Shown here piece by piece: positions 53,782 through 63,217 of a DNA stretch of 64,000 nucleotides. The stretch lies in NCBI RefSeq assembly GCF_014648295.1, contig NZ_BMQV01000001.1:62001-126000 (forward strand), given 5' to 3'. Source of the stretch: Shewanella saliphila (GTDB lineage: Bacteria; Pseudomonadota; Gammaproteobacteria; Enterobacterales; Shewanellaceae). The notes below the pieces were generated by a model. The model saw nothing but the letters and a program-made list of their open reading frames with translations, was not told the origin of the DNA and did not search any database. The translations under genes were made by a program, and so were the position numbers. The number at the start of each line of letters is the position of its first letter. Positions within the stretch are counted from its first letter, which is position 1.

Positions 53782-55833
53782 CTATTTTGCGGTCCAGCGA
53801 TCCATCCAACCGAGTACATTTTTGTACCATTGTTGTAAATTGTCTTGATTTAAAATCCAGTGATTTTCATCTGGGAACACTAACAATTCAGATGGAATAC
53901 CATTACGTTGCATGTAAGTGTATGCCGCTAAGCCTTGACCATATGGTACGCGGTAATCTTTTTCACCGTGGATCACTAACATTGGCGTTTTCCAGTTTTC
54001 AACATAGTTCACTGGGTTAAACTTCTCAAACAGCTCTTTATTTTTGTCGTACGATCCACCAAATTCATATTCAGGGAACCAGAGCTCTTCAGTCACGTAG
54101 TACATTGAGCGCATATCAAATAAACCTGCGTGGTTAACAAGACACTGGAAGCCGTCGTTCCAATTACCTTGGAACCAGTTCATCATGTAACCACCGTATG
54201 AACCACCTAAGGCACATGCATTGTTGGCATCTAACCAAGGTTGTTGTGCGGTAACTGACGCCATGCCCTTTTTAAGATCTTCTAGCGGTTTTCCACCCCA
54301 ATCTTTACCAATAGAGTCGGTAAACGCCTGGCCATAACCTGTAGAACCGTGGAAGTCGACCATCACGACGCCATAACCAGCACCGGCCCAAAGCTGTGCG
54401 TTCCAACGACCACTAAAACTGTTACCAAATGAACCTTGCGGACCACCGTGTACTAAATACGCAATCGGGTATTGTTTACCTTCTTCATAGTTAGCCGGTT
54501 TAATCCAGTAACCATGTACGGTTTCATCATTCCAACCTTTAAAGTTAAACTGCTCATACTCACCAAATTTGATATTAGCCAGTTTGTCTTTGTTGACGTC
54601 AGTTAGCTGTGTAAGCTGCTCACCTTCTGAGGTCACGCTAAATAAATCACCCGGTTCAACTAAAGATGATTTTTTGAAAATCAATTGATTGTTTGTTACA
54701 GCGATTAAGCTGTTACTGCCTTGATTGTAAATAGGACGCACATCACCAAATTGGGTGTTCACTTCAAAGATAGACACCTGACCAACATCTTGTGCGGTGA
54801 CGTACAAAGTACGGCCGTCGGCACTGAATGTCAAAGAACTAGGGCTGCGATCCCACAGTGGCGCAACTTCTTTTTCTTGGCCAGTCACGTTGTCACGTAA
54901 CATAATGCGATAACGGTCTGCTTCATAACCTGGCTTGGTCATGGCTAAATACGCTAAATAACGGCCATCAGCTGAAAATGTTGGCTGTGAGTCCCATGCG
55001 GTGTTTGCTTCGGTTAAGTTAACGGTTTCACCGCCGGTAACAGGCACTTGCCATAAATCGTAGTTAGTGGTCCAAGCTTGATCGAGACTTGGCGCTTTTG
55101 CGCTATACACCACGTGTTTACCATCAGGGGTAAAGGTCACTTCTTCCATGCCAGAAAACGGCTTTGGCGGCGTTTCTGTATCGCGATTCGCAGTAACGTT
55201 GGTTGGCTCGGTAATTTTTTTACCGTTTAATTGACCAACAAATAAATGATTACGGGCATGGTCTTCCCAAGTATCCCAGTGACGAACCATTAACTGCTTA
55301 TATTCACGGCCAGAGGTTTTGCTTTCATCAATGGCAGTGAACTTGTCTTTAGAACAAGCTAAGTCTTTGCATTCAGGGAACACACGCATGGTCAAAACAA
55401 CTTGCTTGCCATCCTGCGACAATTTATAACCATTGATATCTAATGGTAAATCGGTAACCGCCATTGCTTCACCGCCATTAAGCGCCAATTGATATAATTG
55501 GCTGCTGCCCGAGCGGCTGGCAAGGAAATAAATCGATTTATTATCGGCAGAAAAACTCACATCATGTTCAGTACCTGCCGCAGCGGTTATCTGTTTTGGC
55601 TGCGCATTTTTATTGGTTAAATCGAGTAGATACAGATCAGAGCTGGCTTCGCCTTGATCATCAACCACTTTAACGCCATAAACCAGGCTTTTACCGTCGT
55701 TTGACACAGCGGCTGAATGTAATTTATTTAAATTAACTAATTGTTGCACATTAAAAGGGGTCGGCTCAGCCGCAAGCGCTGACGTTGCCATTCCGGCGGC
55801 AACCAGTGCAAATAATACAGTGGACTTTTTCAT
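53782..55833 (-). CDS. secreted S9-family dipeptidyl/acylaminoacyl peptidase
   Basis: The 683-residue protein has a signal peptide (MKKSTVLFALVAAGMATSAL, then AAEP), a beta-propeller of about 420 residues (repeated SxDGKxxxY units such as FTPDGKHVVYSAK) and an alpha/beta hydrolase. The serine is in GGSYGGYMM, the Asp in GEKDYRVPYG and the His in FPDENHWILN. S9 enzymes of this type release dipeptides or short peptides in the periplasm. It is a single-gene unit. Confidence 0.94.
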   Translation of the reverse strand: MKKSTVLFALVAAGMATSALAAEPTPFNVQQLVNLNKLHSAAVSNDGKSLVYGVKVVDDQGEASSDLYLLDLTNKNAQPKQITAAAGTEHDVSFSADNKSIYFLASRSGSSQLYQLALNGGEAMAVTDLPLDINGYKLSQDGKQVVLTMRVFPECKDLACSKDKFTAIDESKTSGREYKQLMVRHWDTWEDHARNHLFVGQLNGKKITEPTNVTANRDTETPPKPFSGMEEVTFTPDGKHVVYSAKAPSLDQAWTTNYDLWQVPVTGGETVNLTEANTAWDSQPTFSADGRYLAYLAMTKPGYEADRYRIMLRDNVTGQEKEVAPLWDRSPSSLTFSADGRTLYVTAQDVGQVSIFEVNTQFGDVRPIYNQGSNSLIAVTNNQLIFKKSSLVEPGDLFSVTSEGEQLTQLTDVNKDKLANIKFGEYEQFNFKGWNDETVHGYWIKPANYEEGKQYPIAYLVHGGPQGSFGNSFSGRWNAQLWAGAGYGVVMVDFHGSTGYGQAFTDSIGKDWGGKPLEDLKKGMASVTAQQPWLDANNACALGGSYGGYMMNWFQGNWNDGFQCLVNHAGLFDMRSMYYVTEELWFPEYEFGGSYDKNKELFEKFNPVNYVENWKTPMLVIHGEKDYRVPYGQGLAAYTYMQRNGIPSELLVFPDENHWILNQDNLQQWYKNVLGWMDRWTAK

Positions 55834-56030
55834 TGTTATGGAGTCTCAATTGTTTTAGTAGTGATTGTGAGCCGTGTTGTGCATGGCTTACGATAAATAT
55901 GTATTGCAGACTAGCGAAAGCAAAACGCTCAGGCAACAGGCCTTTTGTAAAAAGCTGTAAACCTGAGCGTCTTATCACATTGACATCTTATTGTTTAACA
56001 AGCTTGTCGATGTTTTCTAGCAACTTGCTC

Positions 56031-57587
56031 TTACTTAGCTTTGCTATTGGCAATATTGACTTTCCATATTGCAGGGCCAGTCTCGTGGGCATTAACGCCA
56101 TTAGAATCTACGGCAACGGTCACTGGCATATCTTGTACTTCAAACTCGTAAATAGCTTCCATTCCCAAGTCTTCAAATGCCACAACACGGGCTTTTTTAA
56201 TGGCTTTAGACACTAAATAAGCCGCACCGCCCACTGCCATCAAATATACAGCTTTGTGCTTTTTAATTGACGCGACGGTTTCAGGACCACGCTCAGACTT
56301 ACCAATCATGCCCATTAGACCTGTTTTGTCTAACATCATGTCGGTAAATTTATCCATACGGGTTGCCGTTGTTGGGCCTGCTGGGCCAACCACTTCTTCA
56401 CGCACAGGATCAACTGGGCCAACGTAGTAAATAAACTTACCGGTAAAATCGACACCCTCAGGTAGACCTTCGCCAGAATCTAATAGCGATTGAATGCGTT
56501 TATGCGCAGCATCACGACCGGTTAACATTTTACCGTTAAGTAATAAGGTATCACCGCTCTTCCAGGTTTCGATTTCAGCTTGTGTGATGTTATCAAGGTT
56601 AACACGGTGAGTGTTCTCGCCCGCTTCACGAGTGATTTCAGGCCAATCAGATAAGGATGGTGGTGCTAAATCAACTGGACCTGTACCGTCTAAATGAAAA
56701 TGCACATGACGGGTTGCAGCACAATTTGGGATCATCACCACAGGCTTAGAGGCAGCATGGGTTGGCGCTGACTTGATTTTAATGTCTAGCACTGTGGTTA
56801 AACCACCTAAACCTTGAGCGCCTATGCCTAAATTGTTAGCACGCTCAAAAATATCGAGACGTAACTTCTCTTCAGTTGTTTCTGCGCCGCGCGCAATTAA
56901 CTCGTGAATATCAACCGGATCCATTAATGACTCTTTTGCCATTACCGCGGCTTTTTCAGCCGTGCCGCCAATACCTATGCCGAGCATGCCTGGTGGACAC
57001 CAACCCGCGCCCATTGTCGGTAAGGTTTTTTCAACCCAGGCTGCAATGTCATCAGACGGGTTTAACATCGCCATTTTAGATTTGTTTTCAGAACCGCCAC
57101 CTTTTGCTGCAATCATCACTTCAACTTGATTACCGGCAACCATGTCAATGTGTACCACCGACGGGGTGTTGTCTTTGGTATTTTTACGCGTGCCAGCAGG
57201 ATCTGCGACAATCGATGCGCGCAGTGGGTTATCTGGATTAGTATAAGCGCGGCGTACACCTTCATCGACCATTTCTTGTACTGTCATGTCTGTTTTATCC
57301 CACTGTACAGACATACCAATTTTAACAAATGTGGTCACAATACCCGTGTCTTGACACAGCGGACGTTTGCCTTCTGCTGACATGCGCGAGTTAATTAAGA
57401 TTTGCGCAATCGCATCTTTAGCTGCAGCACTTTGTTCACGCTTGTAAGCATTGAACATCGCATCAACAAAATCTTTTGGGTGATAGTAAGAAATGTATTG
57501 CAGTGAATCAGCAATACTTTCAATAAAGTCGGCCTGTTTAATTACAACAGGAGTATTGGAAGTAGTTGTAGGGGTATTGCTCGACAT
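56031..57587 (-). CDS. class I fumarate hydratase ([4Fe-4S], FumA/FumB type)
   Basis: This enzyme of about 518 residues contains all-in-one FumA/B architecture. Cys ligands occur in GKRPLCQDTGIVTTF, GWCPPGMLGIGIGGTAEKA and VMIPNCAATRHVHF. The C-terminal domain has GPTTATRMDKFTDMML. It hydrates fumarate to malate in the TCA cycle and is oxygen-sensitive. I place the start at 57587 (MSSNTPTT), preceded by GGAG; a frame from 57608 adds seven residues. It diverges from pabB. Confidence 0.94.
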   Translation of the reverse strand: MSSNTPTTTSNTPVVIKQADFIESIADSLQYISYYHPKDFVDAMFNAYKREQSAAAKDAIAQILINSRMSAEGKRPLCQDTGIVTTFVKIGMSVQWDKTDMTVQEMVDEGVRRAYTNPDNPLRASIVADPAGTRKNTKDNTPSVVHIDMVAGNQVEVMIAAKGGGSENKSKMAMLNPSDDIAAWVEKTLPTMGAGWCPPGMLGIGIGGTAEKAAVMAKESLMDPVDIHELIARGAETTEEKLRLDIFERANNLGIGAQGLGGLTTVLDIKIKSAPTHAASKPVVMIPNCAATRHVHFHLDGTGPVDLAPPSLSDWPEITREAGENTHRVNLDNITQAEIETWKSGDTLLLNGKMLTGRDAAHKRIQSLLDSGEGLPEGVDFTGKFIYYVGPVDPVREEVVGPAGPTTATRMDKFTDMMLDKTGLMGMIGKSERGPETVASIKKHKAVYLMAVGGAAYLVSKAIKKARVVAFEDLGMEAIYEFEVQDMPVTVAVDSNGVNAHETGPAIWKVNIANSKAK

Positions 57588-57785
57588 ATGGGGCGCTCCA
57601 GCAGCCATTGCGGCCTAACATTATTATCTTTATCAACAGAAACGTTTGGGTAACCATCTCGTTATTATTAACTGACTCAATCACGCGTCATTAAACGGCT
57701 ACCAAACGAGGTTAACTATTTAGACCAATATGATACTCTTTCCATCCTTTTTGGGCTACATCACATTTTTAGATAAGGGTAATCG

Positions 57786-59219
57786 ATGTTTGCGCGGGTA
57801 AAAAACGCACTCTATGGGCAAAAATTAGATTGGAAAGTTGACACTAAACAACTGTTTGCATTATTTAGTGATACCCCCTGGGCCATATTACTCGACTCCG
57901 CCAATGCCGCGCACCCTGATGCGAAGTTTGACATTATTGCCTTTAACCCTATTGCGACCTTAACCAGCGATGATGGCCTGTGCCAATTTACCCCTATCCA
58001 TCACGATATTGGGCAACTGAATATTACGCCTTCAGCTGCGCTGTCGCCTCTTGAAAACTTAGCCCGCATTCACACTTTGCTTTATCCCACTCAACAAGCA
58101 TGTGAACACCCATTTAGTGTCGGTGCAGTCGGCGCATGGGGTTATGATTTAGGCCGCAGTATTGAAAAACTGCCACAAACAGCCGACAAAGATATTCACT
58201 TACAAGAGATGAATATCGGTTTTTACGATTTCTGCTTGCTTTACAGCTATCAAGATAACTGCTGGTATGCTTATCACTATAGCGGAAAGACCGCGCTTGA
58301 AACTGAAGTGAATTTAATTCAATCAAAAATAAGATCTCAGTCTAACATCAAGAAACCGTCTCATGCGGTCACACAAGATTTTACTTTAACCTCAGCATGG
58401 CAAAATCAACTCACTGAGCAGCAATACCAGCAAAAATTTGCTCAGGTACATGAGTATTTACTCAGCGGTGATTGCTATCAAATCAATTTAACTCAGCGTT
58501 TTGAAGCACATTATCAAGGTGACGAATGGCAAGCTTATTGTGCATTGTCGCATGCTAACCAAGCGCCCTTTTCAGCATTTATGCGTTTACCCGAGCATTG
58601 TGTGTTATCGATATCGCCAGAGCGCTTTATTCGGTTACAGCAAAAACATATTGAAACCAAACCCATTAAAGGCACCTTGCCGCGCAGTCTTGACCCCGCT
58701 CTTGACCAACTTGCCGCCGATACATTGAGTACATCTGAAAAAGATCGCGCTGAAAATGTCATGATTGTGGATTTACTGCGTAACGATATAGGTAAAGTTG
58801 CAGCGCCTGGCAGTGTTAAAGTGCCGACATTATTCGCGATTGAAAGCTTTCCTGCGGTGCACCATTTGGTGAGCACGGTAACCGCTACTTTGGCAGCCGA
58901 TCATAATGCCTTTGATTTACTCCAGGCCGCTTTTCCTGGCGGTTCTATTACTGGCGCGCCCAAAATACGCGCTATGCAAATTATTGAAGAGTTAGAACCA
59001 TCAAGACGTAATCTTTATTGTGGCAGTATTGGGTACATCAGCCAGGACGGCAATATGGACACCAGCATTACTATTCGCACCTTAGTGACCGAGCAAAACC
59101 GCATTTATTGTTGGGCTGGTGGCGGTATTGTGGCGGATTCTGATGCGAAAGCGGAATATCAAGAAAGCTTTGATAAAGTCAGTAAAATCTTACCCTTACT
59201 AGAGAATCTTAACAAATAA
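57786..59219 (+). CDS. pabB: aminodeoxychorismate synthase component I
   Basis: The 477-residue chorismate-utilising enzyme has KPIKGTLPRS, whose PIKGT is the PabB signature (TrpE has PIAGT). Also visible are SGDCYQINLTQRFEA, ENVMIVDLLRNDIGKVA and FPGGSITGAPKIRAMQIIEE. It makes 4-amino-4-deoxychorismate from chorismate with glutamine-derived ammonia, on the way to folate. No pabA or pabC is adjacent. It converges with the HD-hydrolase gene. Confidence 0.95.
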   Translation: MFARVKNALYGQKLDWKVDTKQLFALFSDTPWAILLDSANAAHPDAKFDIIAFNPIATLTSDDGLCQFTPIHHDIGQLNITPSAALSPLENLARIHTLLYPTQQACEHPFSVGAVGAWGYDLGRSIEKLPQTADKDIHLQEMNIGFYDFCLLYSYQDNCWYAYHYSGKTALETEVNLIQSKIRSQSNIKKPSHAVTQDFTLTSAWQNQLTEQQYQQKFAQVHEYLLSGDCYQINLTQRFEAHYQGDEWQAYCALSHANQAPFSAFMRLPEHCVLSISPERFIRLQQKHIETKPIKGTLPRSLDPALDQLAADTLSTSEKDRAENVMIVDLLRNDIGKVAAPGSVKVPTLFAIESFPAVHHLVSTVTATLAADHNAFDLLQAAFPGGSITGAPKIRAMQIIEELEPSRRNLYCGSIGYISQDGNMDTSITIRTLVTEQNRIYCWAGGGIVADSDAKAEYQESFDKVSKILPLLENLNK

Positions 59220-59244
59220 TAATACGCTGATATTTGCTAGCGCG

Positions 59245-59871
59245 TTAAATCTCAGTATTTAATTGAGCCAAAAAGCTTTTCATATACTCAATCCTTTTGC
59301 TAGCTTCTATTTTTGCAGATGGGGTGTGCATAGTGTCAGCAAGCTTAAATAATTTTGTGTAGAAGTGGTCAATCGCATAAAGACGATCATTAGCTTGTCT
59401 GTTTATGCAAAATGGATCATCAACATCATATAAGCTCACATCAAGGCTGGTGCTAACTTGAAGACACCTTGCAATCCCGATGGCGCCTAATGCATCTAAC
59501 CTGTCGGCATCTTGAACAATTTTCGCTTCGACACTTTGTGGCGCAACATTGGCGCTAAAGCTATGCGCAACTATCGCATGGTGAATGGCAGGTAAAAATT
59601 GAATTGGATAATCAATATTCTGTAAAAATGCGATGGCTTTATCTGCCGCATAACGTGAGCTTTGAGCACGGTCGGGATGATTTTTAGCAAACGAGAAACA
59701 ATCGTGTAAATAAGCTGCTGGCAGCACTACTTCGGCCATACCACCTTCACTCAAACACAATGCTTTAGCGGTGTTAACCACTCTGTATACATGATTAAGA
59801 TCATGCGCCAAGTCTTGTTGCATTTGTGCATTAATAAACCCAATTAAATGGGTCTCATACATTTCAACCAT
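59245..59871 (-). CDS. HD-domain phosphohydrolase
   Basis: The 208-residue protein has the HD metal-binding set: His in DLNHVYRVVNTAKAL, HD in AAYLHDCFSFAKNHPDR, and a later Asp in AKIVQDADRLDALGAIGIAR. These fit YedJ/YpgQ-like HD proteins, probable nucleotide or phosphate-ester hydrolases. ATG at 59871, with a second at 59862. The 24 bp between it and pabB shows no terminator. Confidence 0.9.
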   Translation of the reverse strand: MVEMYETHLIGFINAQMQQDLAHDLNHVYRVVNTAKALCLSEGGMAEVVLPAAYLHDCFSFAKNHPDRAQSSRYAADKAIAFLQNIDYPIQFLPAIHHAIVAHSFSANVAPQSVEAKIVQDADRLDALGAIGIARCLQVSTSLDVSLYDVDDPFCINRQANDRLYAIDHFYTKLFKLADTMHTPSAKIEASKRIEYMKSFLAQLNTEI

Positions 59872-60021
59872 TTACACCCTCTTAGTGAATCTATTATTAG
59901 CGTGGTTTAGCATACCTTAAGTTGGCAAACACATCACAATAACACCATTTACGATTTAACATTTATTGAATAGCTTAAAACGCAATCTCAGAACCTAATT
60001 GACCATTCGCTCAAAAACATC

Positions 60022-60037
60022 TTGAGCATTCACTCAA
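60022..60037. promoter_or_regulatory. inverted/direct repeat upstream of the GST gene
   Basis: TTGAG-CATTCA-CTCAA forms a perfect 5-bp inverted repeat. In addition CATTC[G/A]CTCAAAA occurs twice (60004-60016 and 60027-60039), 23 bp apart, about 40-75 bp before the gene. It could bind a regulator as a tandem site. Confidence 0.45.
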
Positions 60038-60078
60038 AATTTGTTTCAATATCATCATTAACAGAAAAGGAGTGACCC

Positions 60079-60756
60079 ATGATTAAGTTTTATTTCCATC
60101 CAGGCCCTAATCCAATGAAAGTCGCGTTGTTTCTTGCTGAAACCGGTTTACCATTTGAACTGGTACCGGTTGATACCCTTAAAGGTGAGCAACATACTGC
60201 TGAATTTAAGGCGATTAATCCAAACGCTAAGACCCCTGCTATTGATGACAATGGCGTAAGAGTATTCGACTCAAACGCAATATTACTCTACCTTGCAGAT
60301 AAACATGACCAGCTTTTAGGTAAAGCAGAAGATCGTGGTGAATTACTGTCATGGTTAATGTTTATCGCTACTGGTTTGGGTCCTTTTTCTGGTCAATCAG
60401 TTCACTTTAGACACTTTGCACCAGAAGAAATGACTTATGCAACCAACCGTTATTTACGTGAAGCACAGCGCCATTATGAAGTACTAAACGACCATTTAGC
60501 GGGTCGTGAATACCTTGTCGGTGATGAATACACCATTGCAGATGTATCAGCCTGGGGCTGGATTGATAAAGCAACAGTTGTGTTAGGAGAAGAAGGTTTA
60601 GCACCTTATCCAAATCTACAACGTTGGTTTGACAGCGTAAGTGCACGACCTGCAATTGAATCTGCACGTAACCTTGGTAAAGATATCGCCTTTAAAGGTG
60701 AATTTGATGATGAAGCAAAACGCGCTTTCTTCCCACAGAATTTCCCTAAAACCTAG
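60079..60756 (+). CDS. glutathione S-transferase family protein
   Basis: A 225-residue GST with a thioredoxin-like N-terminal half (FYFHPGPNPMKVALFLAETG and PNAKTPAIDDNGVRVFDSNA) and an all-helical second half (GDEYTIADVSAWGWIDKATV). It conjugates or reduces with glutathione in the cytoplasm. AAGGAG precedes the ATG. The stop codon TAG coincides with the left boundary of the MITE-like element that follows. Confidence 0.93.
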   Translation: MIKFYFHPGPNPMKVALFLAETGLPFELVPVDTLKGEQHTAEFKAINPNAKTPAIDDNGVRVFDSNAILLYLADKHDQLLGKAEDRGELLSWLMFIATGLGPFSGQSVHFRHFAPEEMTYATNRYLREAQRHYEVLNDHLAGREYLVGDEYTIADVSAWGWIDKATVVLGEEGLAPYPNLQRWFDSVSARPAIESARNLGKDIAFKGEFDDEAKRAFFPQNFPKT

Positions 60757-61019
60757 AGCCTGTTAATCTTTGTTTATTTTTTATGTTGAGAGATAAAATG
60801 GCTTAAGGCAAAGCGGATAATGGCTGGCATAGTTACGGACATAGTTATCCTACGTCGAGATTATTCAACGCGGCATAAAGCCATTTTAGCCTCAACCCGA
60901 CTAGCAGAGCTATTTTGACAAATTCACTTTTTTAGCGGGGCAAATGGCGCTAAATTAGCGATTGTCTAACAGAAAAATTGCAGACTGCATAATTTATCCA
61001 CAAAGATAAACAAGCACTA
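60754..61019. mobile_element. second MITE-like element with imperfect terminal repeats
   Basis: GCCTGTTAATCTTTG (60758-60772) and, inverted, CAAAGATAAACAAGC (61001-61015) match in 13 of 15 positions. The ends resemble those of the element at 21273 (CTGTTGATCTTT). Both sides carry TA within CTAG. The interior, unrelated to the first element, has its own inverted repeat (TAAAATGGCTT and AAGCCATTTTA). The GST stop is kept because the same TAG would be formed without the element. Confidence 0.6.
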
Positions 61020-61056
61020 GCAAAACCAATATCTAGTTTAAGCAGCTCAAGTAATC

Positions 61057-61089
61057 AAAAACGCGTAATGCCCTGCACTACGCGTTTTT
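61057..61089 (+). terminator. terminator beyond the MITE-like element
   Basis: AAAAACGCGTA with TACGCGTTTTT, 11-bp stem, 11-base loop. It was probably the original GST terminator, now displaced by the insertion. Confidence 0.8.
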
Positions 61090-61253
61090 ATTTGGCCAAT
61101 TTTACCATAAAGACCACAACGCAATGAGTGAGGTATTCAATATGCTAGGTTGTGATTATTTACTATTGATATAGTACGATTTAACTTGTTCTTATCAGGT
61201 AATTTTTCTACTGTTAGTATAGCGTTTGAAAATGATTATCAATGAGGTTGATC

Positions 61254-62975
61254 ATGAATACTCACTTACAACATCAAGTTAACCAATGGTTACAACAAGA
61301 CCCAGATCCTAAAACCCAACAAGCATTACAAACCCTAGTCGACAACCAAGATGAAGCAGCATTAACAGCAATGTTTTCTGGCCGGCTAGCATTTGGTACT
61401 GCCGGACTGCGGGGTGTAGTAGGCCCAGGGCCAATGGCCATGAATCGTTTAGTCGTAAGGCAAACAACCGCAGGTTTAGGCGCATATTTGTTATCTCAAA
61501 TTAGTCATGTTGCAACGCGCGGTGTCATTATCGGTTATGACGGCCGTCATGACTCCTATGTTTTTGCTCATGATGCTGCCAGCGTGCTCACCGCAATGGG
61601 AATTACCGTTCGTTTAACCACACAGGTAGCAGCAACGCCACTTGTGGCGTTTGGCGTAAAACACTTTAATGCTGCGGCAGGTATTGTGGTTACTGCTAGC
61701 CACAACCCGCCACAATATAATGGTTATAAAGTGTATTGGGAAAATGGCGCACAGATTATTCCACCGCACGACTCAGGTATTGCAGCCAGAATTACACAGG
61801 CTGCAAACCAAACTATTCCATTTATGGAACTCAGTGCCGCCAAAGCACAAGATAAACTCATTTGGCTTAAAGATGATTTTTATCAGACGTATCGTCAAGG
61901 CGTTCACAGCGCCAGTGAGTTACAACAACATGCAGACCCCAAAGGTGTCAGTCTAGCCTATACCGCCATGCATGGCGTTGGAGCTAATATGGCTGAAGCT
62001 GTGTTACACGATGCAGGCTTTAAGCAAGTGTATTCTGTTACGGCGCAGCGCGAACCAGACGGTGACTTCCCTACGGTGAACTTCCCTAACCCGGAAGAAA
62101 AAGGCGCGATGGATTTAGTCATTGCTGAGGCGAAAAAGCATCAAGCCATGCTTGCATGCGCGAACGATCCTGATGCCGATCGCTTTGCTGTAGCCGTTCG
62201 CACGGCAGACAACGACTATAAAATGCTAACTGGCGATCAAGTTGGCGTGTTATTTGGTGAGTATTTATTATCTCATGCGCCAGCACACCAACGGTTAGTG
62301 GGCACCACAATTGTGTCTTCGAGCTTATTGTCTAAGGTGGCTCAGTCATTACATGCAAGCTGTTACACCACCCTTACTGGCTTTAAATGGTTAATGAATG
62401 TTGGGATTAACAAATGCGAGGCTGATAACCAATTCTTGTTCGCTTATGAAGAAGCACTTGGTTATACCGTAGGCAGCATGGTGTGGGACAAAGACGGTTT
62501 GTCTGCATTAGTGGCATTTGCCCAACTTTGTGCTGAATTAGCCGAAAAAGGTCGAACCGTTTGGGATAAGTTAGAACAAATTTATCGCCAGCATGGCTTT
62601 CACCTTAATGCGCAAGTGAGTATTGCCCTTAAACCCGACACACCCAATATCGGTGAGTTTTTACGCCAACAACCGCCAACAGCAATTGCTGATTATGCTG
62701 TGCTGTCATGTGATGATTTAAGCCAGTCGCTTCGTACTTTTGCTAATGGTACGACTGCCGTTATTGATTTACCCAAAAGCGATGTATTAATTTATTGTCT
62801 GGAGAATGGCGCTCGCGTCATTGTTAGGCCCTCGGGAACAGAGCCTAAAATTAAGTGCTATTACGAAGTAGTAGAAACCATGAACGTGACTGATACCTGG
62901 GAAAGCGCACAACAACGTGCTAAACAAGCAATGTCGCAATTTATTCAAGCTCATCAAGCAAGTTTGCCAAGCTAG
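61254..62975 (+). CDS. phosphoglucomutase/phosphomannomutase-family enzyme
   Basis: A protein of about 573 residues in the alpha-D-phosphohexomutase superfamily. The phosphoserine loop is VTASHNPPQYNGYK, metal-binding ACANDPDADRFAV, sugar-specificity segment FAYEEALGYTVG and phosphate-binding RPSGTEPKIKCYYE. Length resembles phosphoglucomutase/phosphopentomutase forms. GAGG is 6 bases before the ATG at 61254; an ATG at 61242 would add four residues. The exact sugar (glucose, mannose or ribose phosphate) is not fixed. Terminator follows. Confidence 0.92.
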   Translation: MNTHLQHQVNQWLQQDPDPKTQQALQTLVDNQDEAALTAMFSGRLAFGTAGLRGVVGPGPMAMNRLVVRQTTAGLGAYLLSQISHVATRGVIIGYDGRHDSYVFAHDAASVLTAMGITVRLTTQVAATPLVAFGVKHFNAAAGIVVTASHNPPQYNGYKVYWENGAQIIPPHDSGIAARITQAANQTIPFMELSAAKAQDKLIWLKDDFYQTYRQGVHSASELQQHADPKGVSLAYTAMHGVGANMAEAVLHDAGFKQVYSVTAQREPDGDFPTVNFPNPEEKGAMDLVIAEAKKHQAMLACANDPDADRFAVAVRTADNDYKMLTGDQVGVLFGEYLLSHAPAHQRLVGTTIVSSSLLSKVAQSLHASCYTTLTGFKWLMNVGINKCEADNQFLFAYEEALGYTVGSMVWDKDGLSALVAFAQLCAELAEKGRTVWDKLEQIYRQHGFHLNAQVSIALKPDTPNIGEFLRQQPPTAIADYAVLSCDDLSQSLRTFANGTTAVIDLPKSDVLIYCLENGARVIVRPSGTEPKIKCYYEVVETMNVTDTWESAQQRAKQAMSQFIQAHQASLPS

Positions 62976-63012
62976 CTTAGTTGAAATAATCCATCACTAA
63001 AGCATTAATGTT

Positions 63013-63040
63013 AAACGCCCGTTAACAAAACGGGCGTTTT
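63013..63040 (+). terminator. terminator of the phosphohexomutase gene
   Basis: AAACGCCCGTT with AACGGGCGTTT, followed by T. Confidence 0.9.
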
Positions 63041-63217
63041 TATTTGTTTTAAACATCTTATTAACATCCTGTAAGTATGAGTAAATTTCACTATAACTGT
63101 GTGTCATTAGTTATGCATCTTTAAACTAATTGACACTAGATGAAACTGATCTATTAAACGATAAAAGTGCTCTATAATGTTATAAAAATTACCGTAACGT
63201 TAAAGCAGGATGACTAA

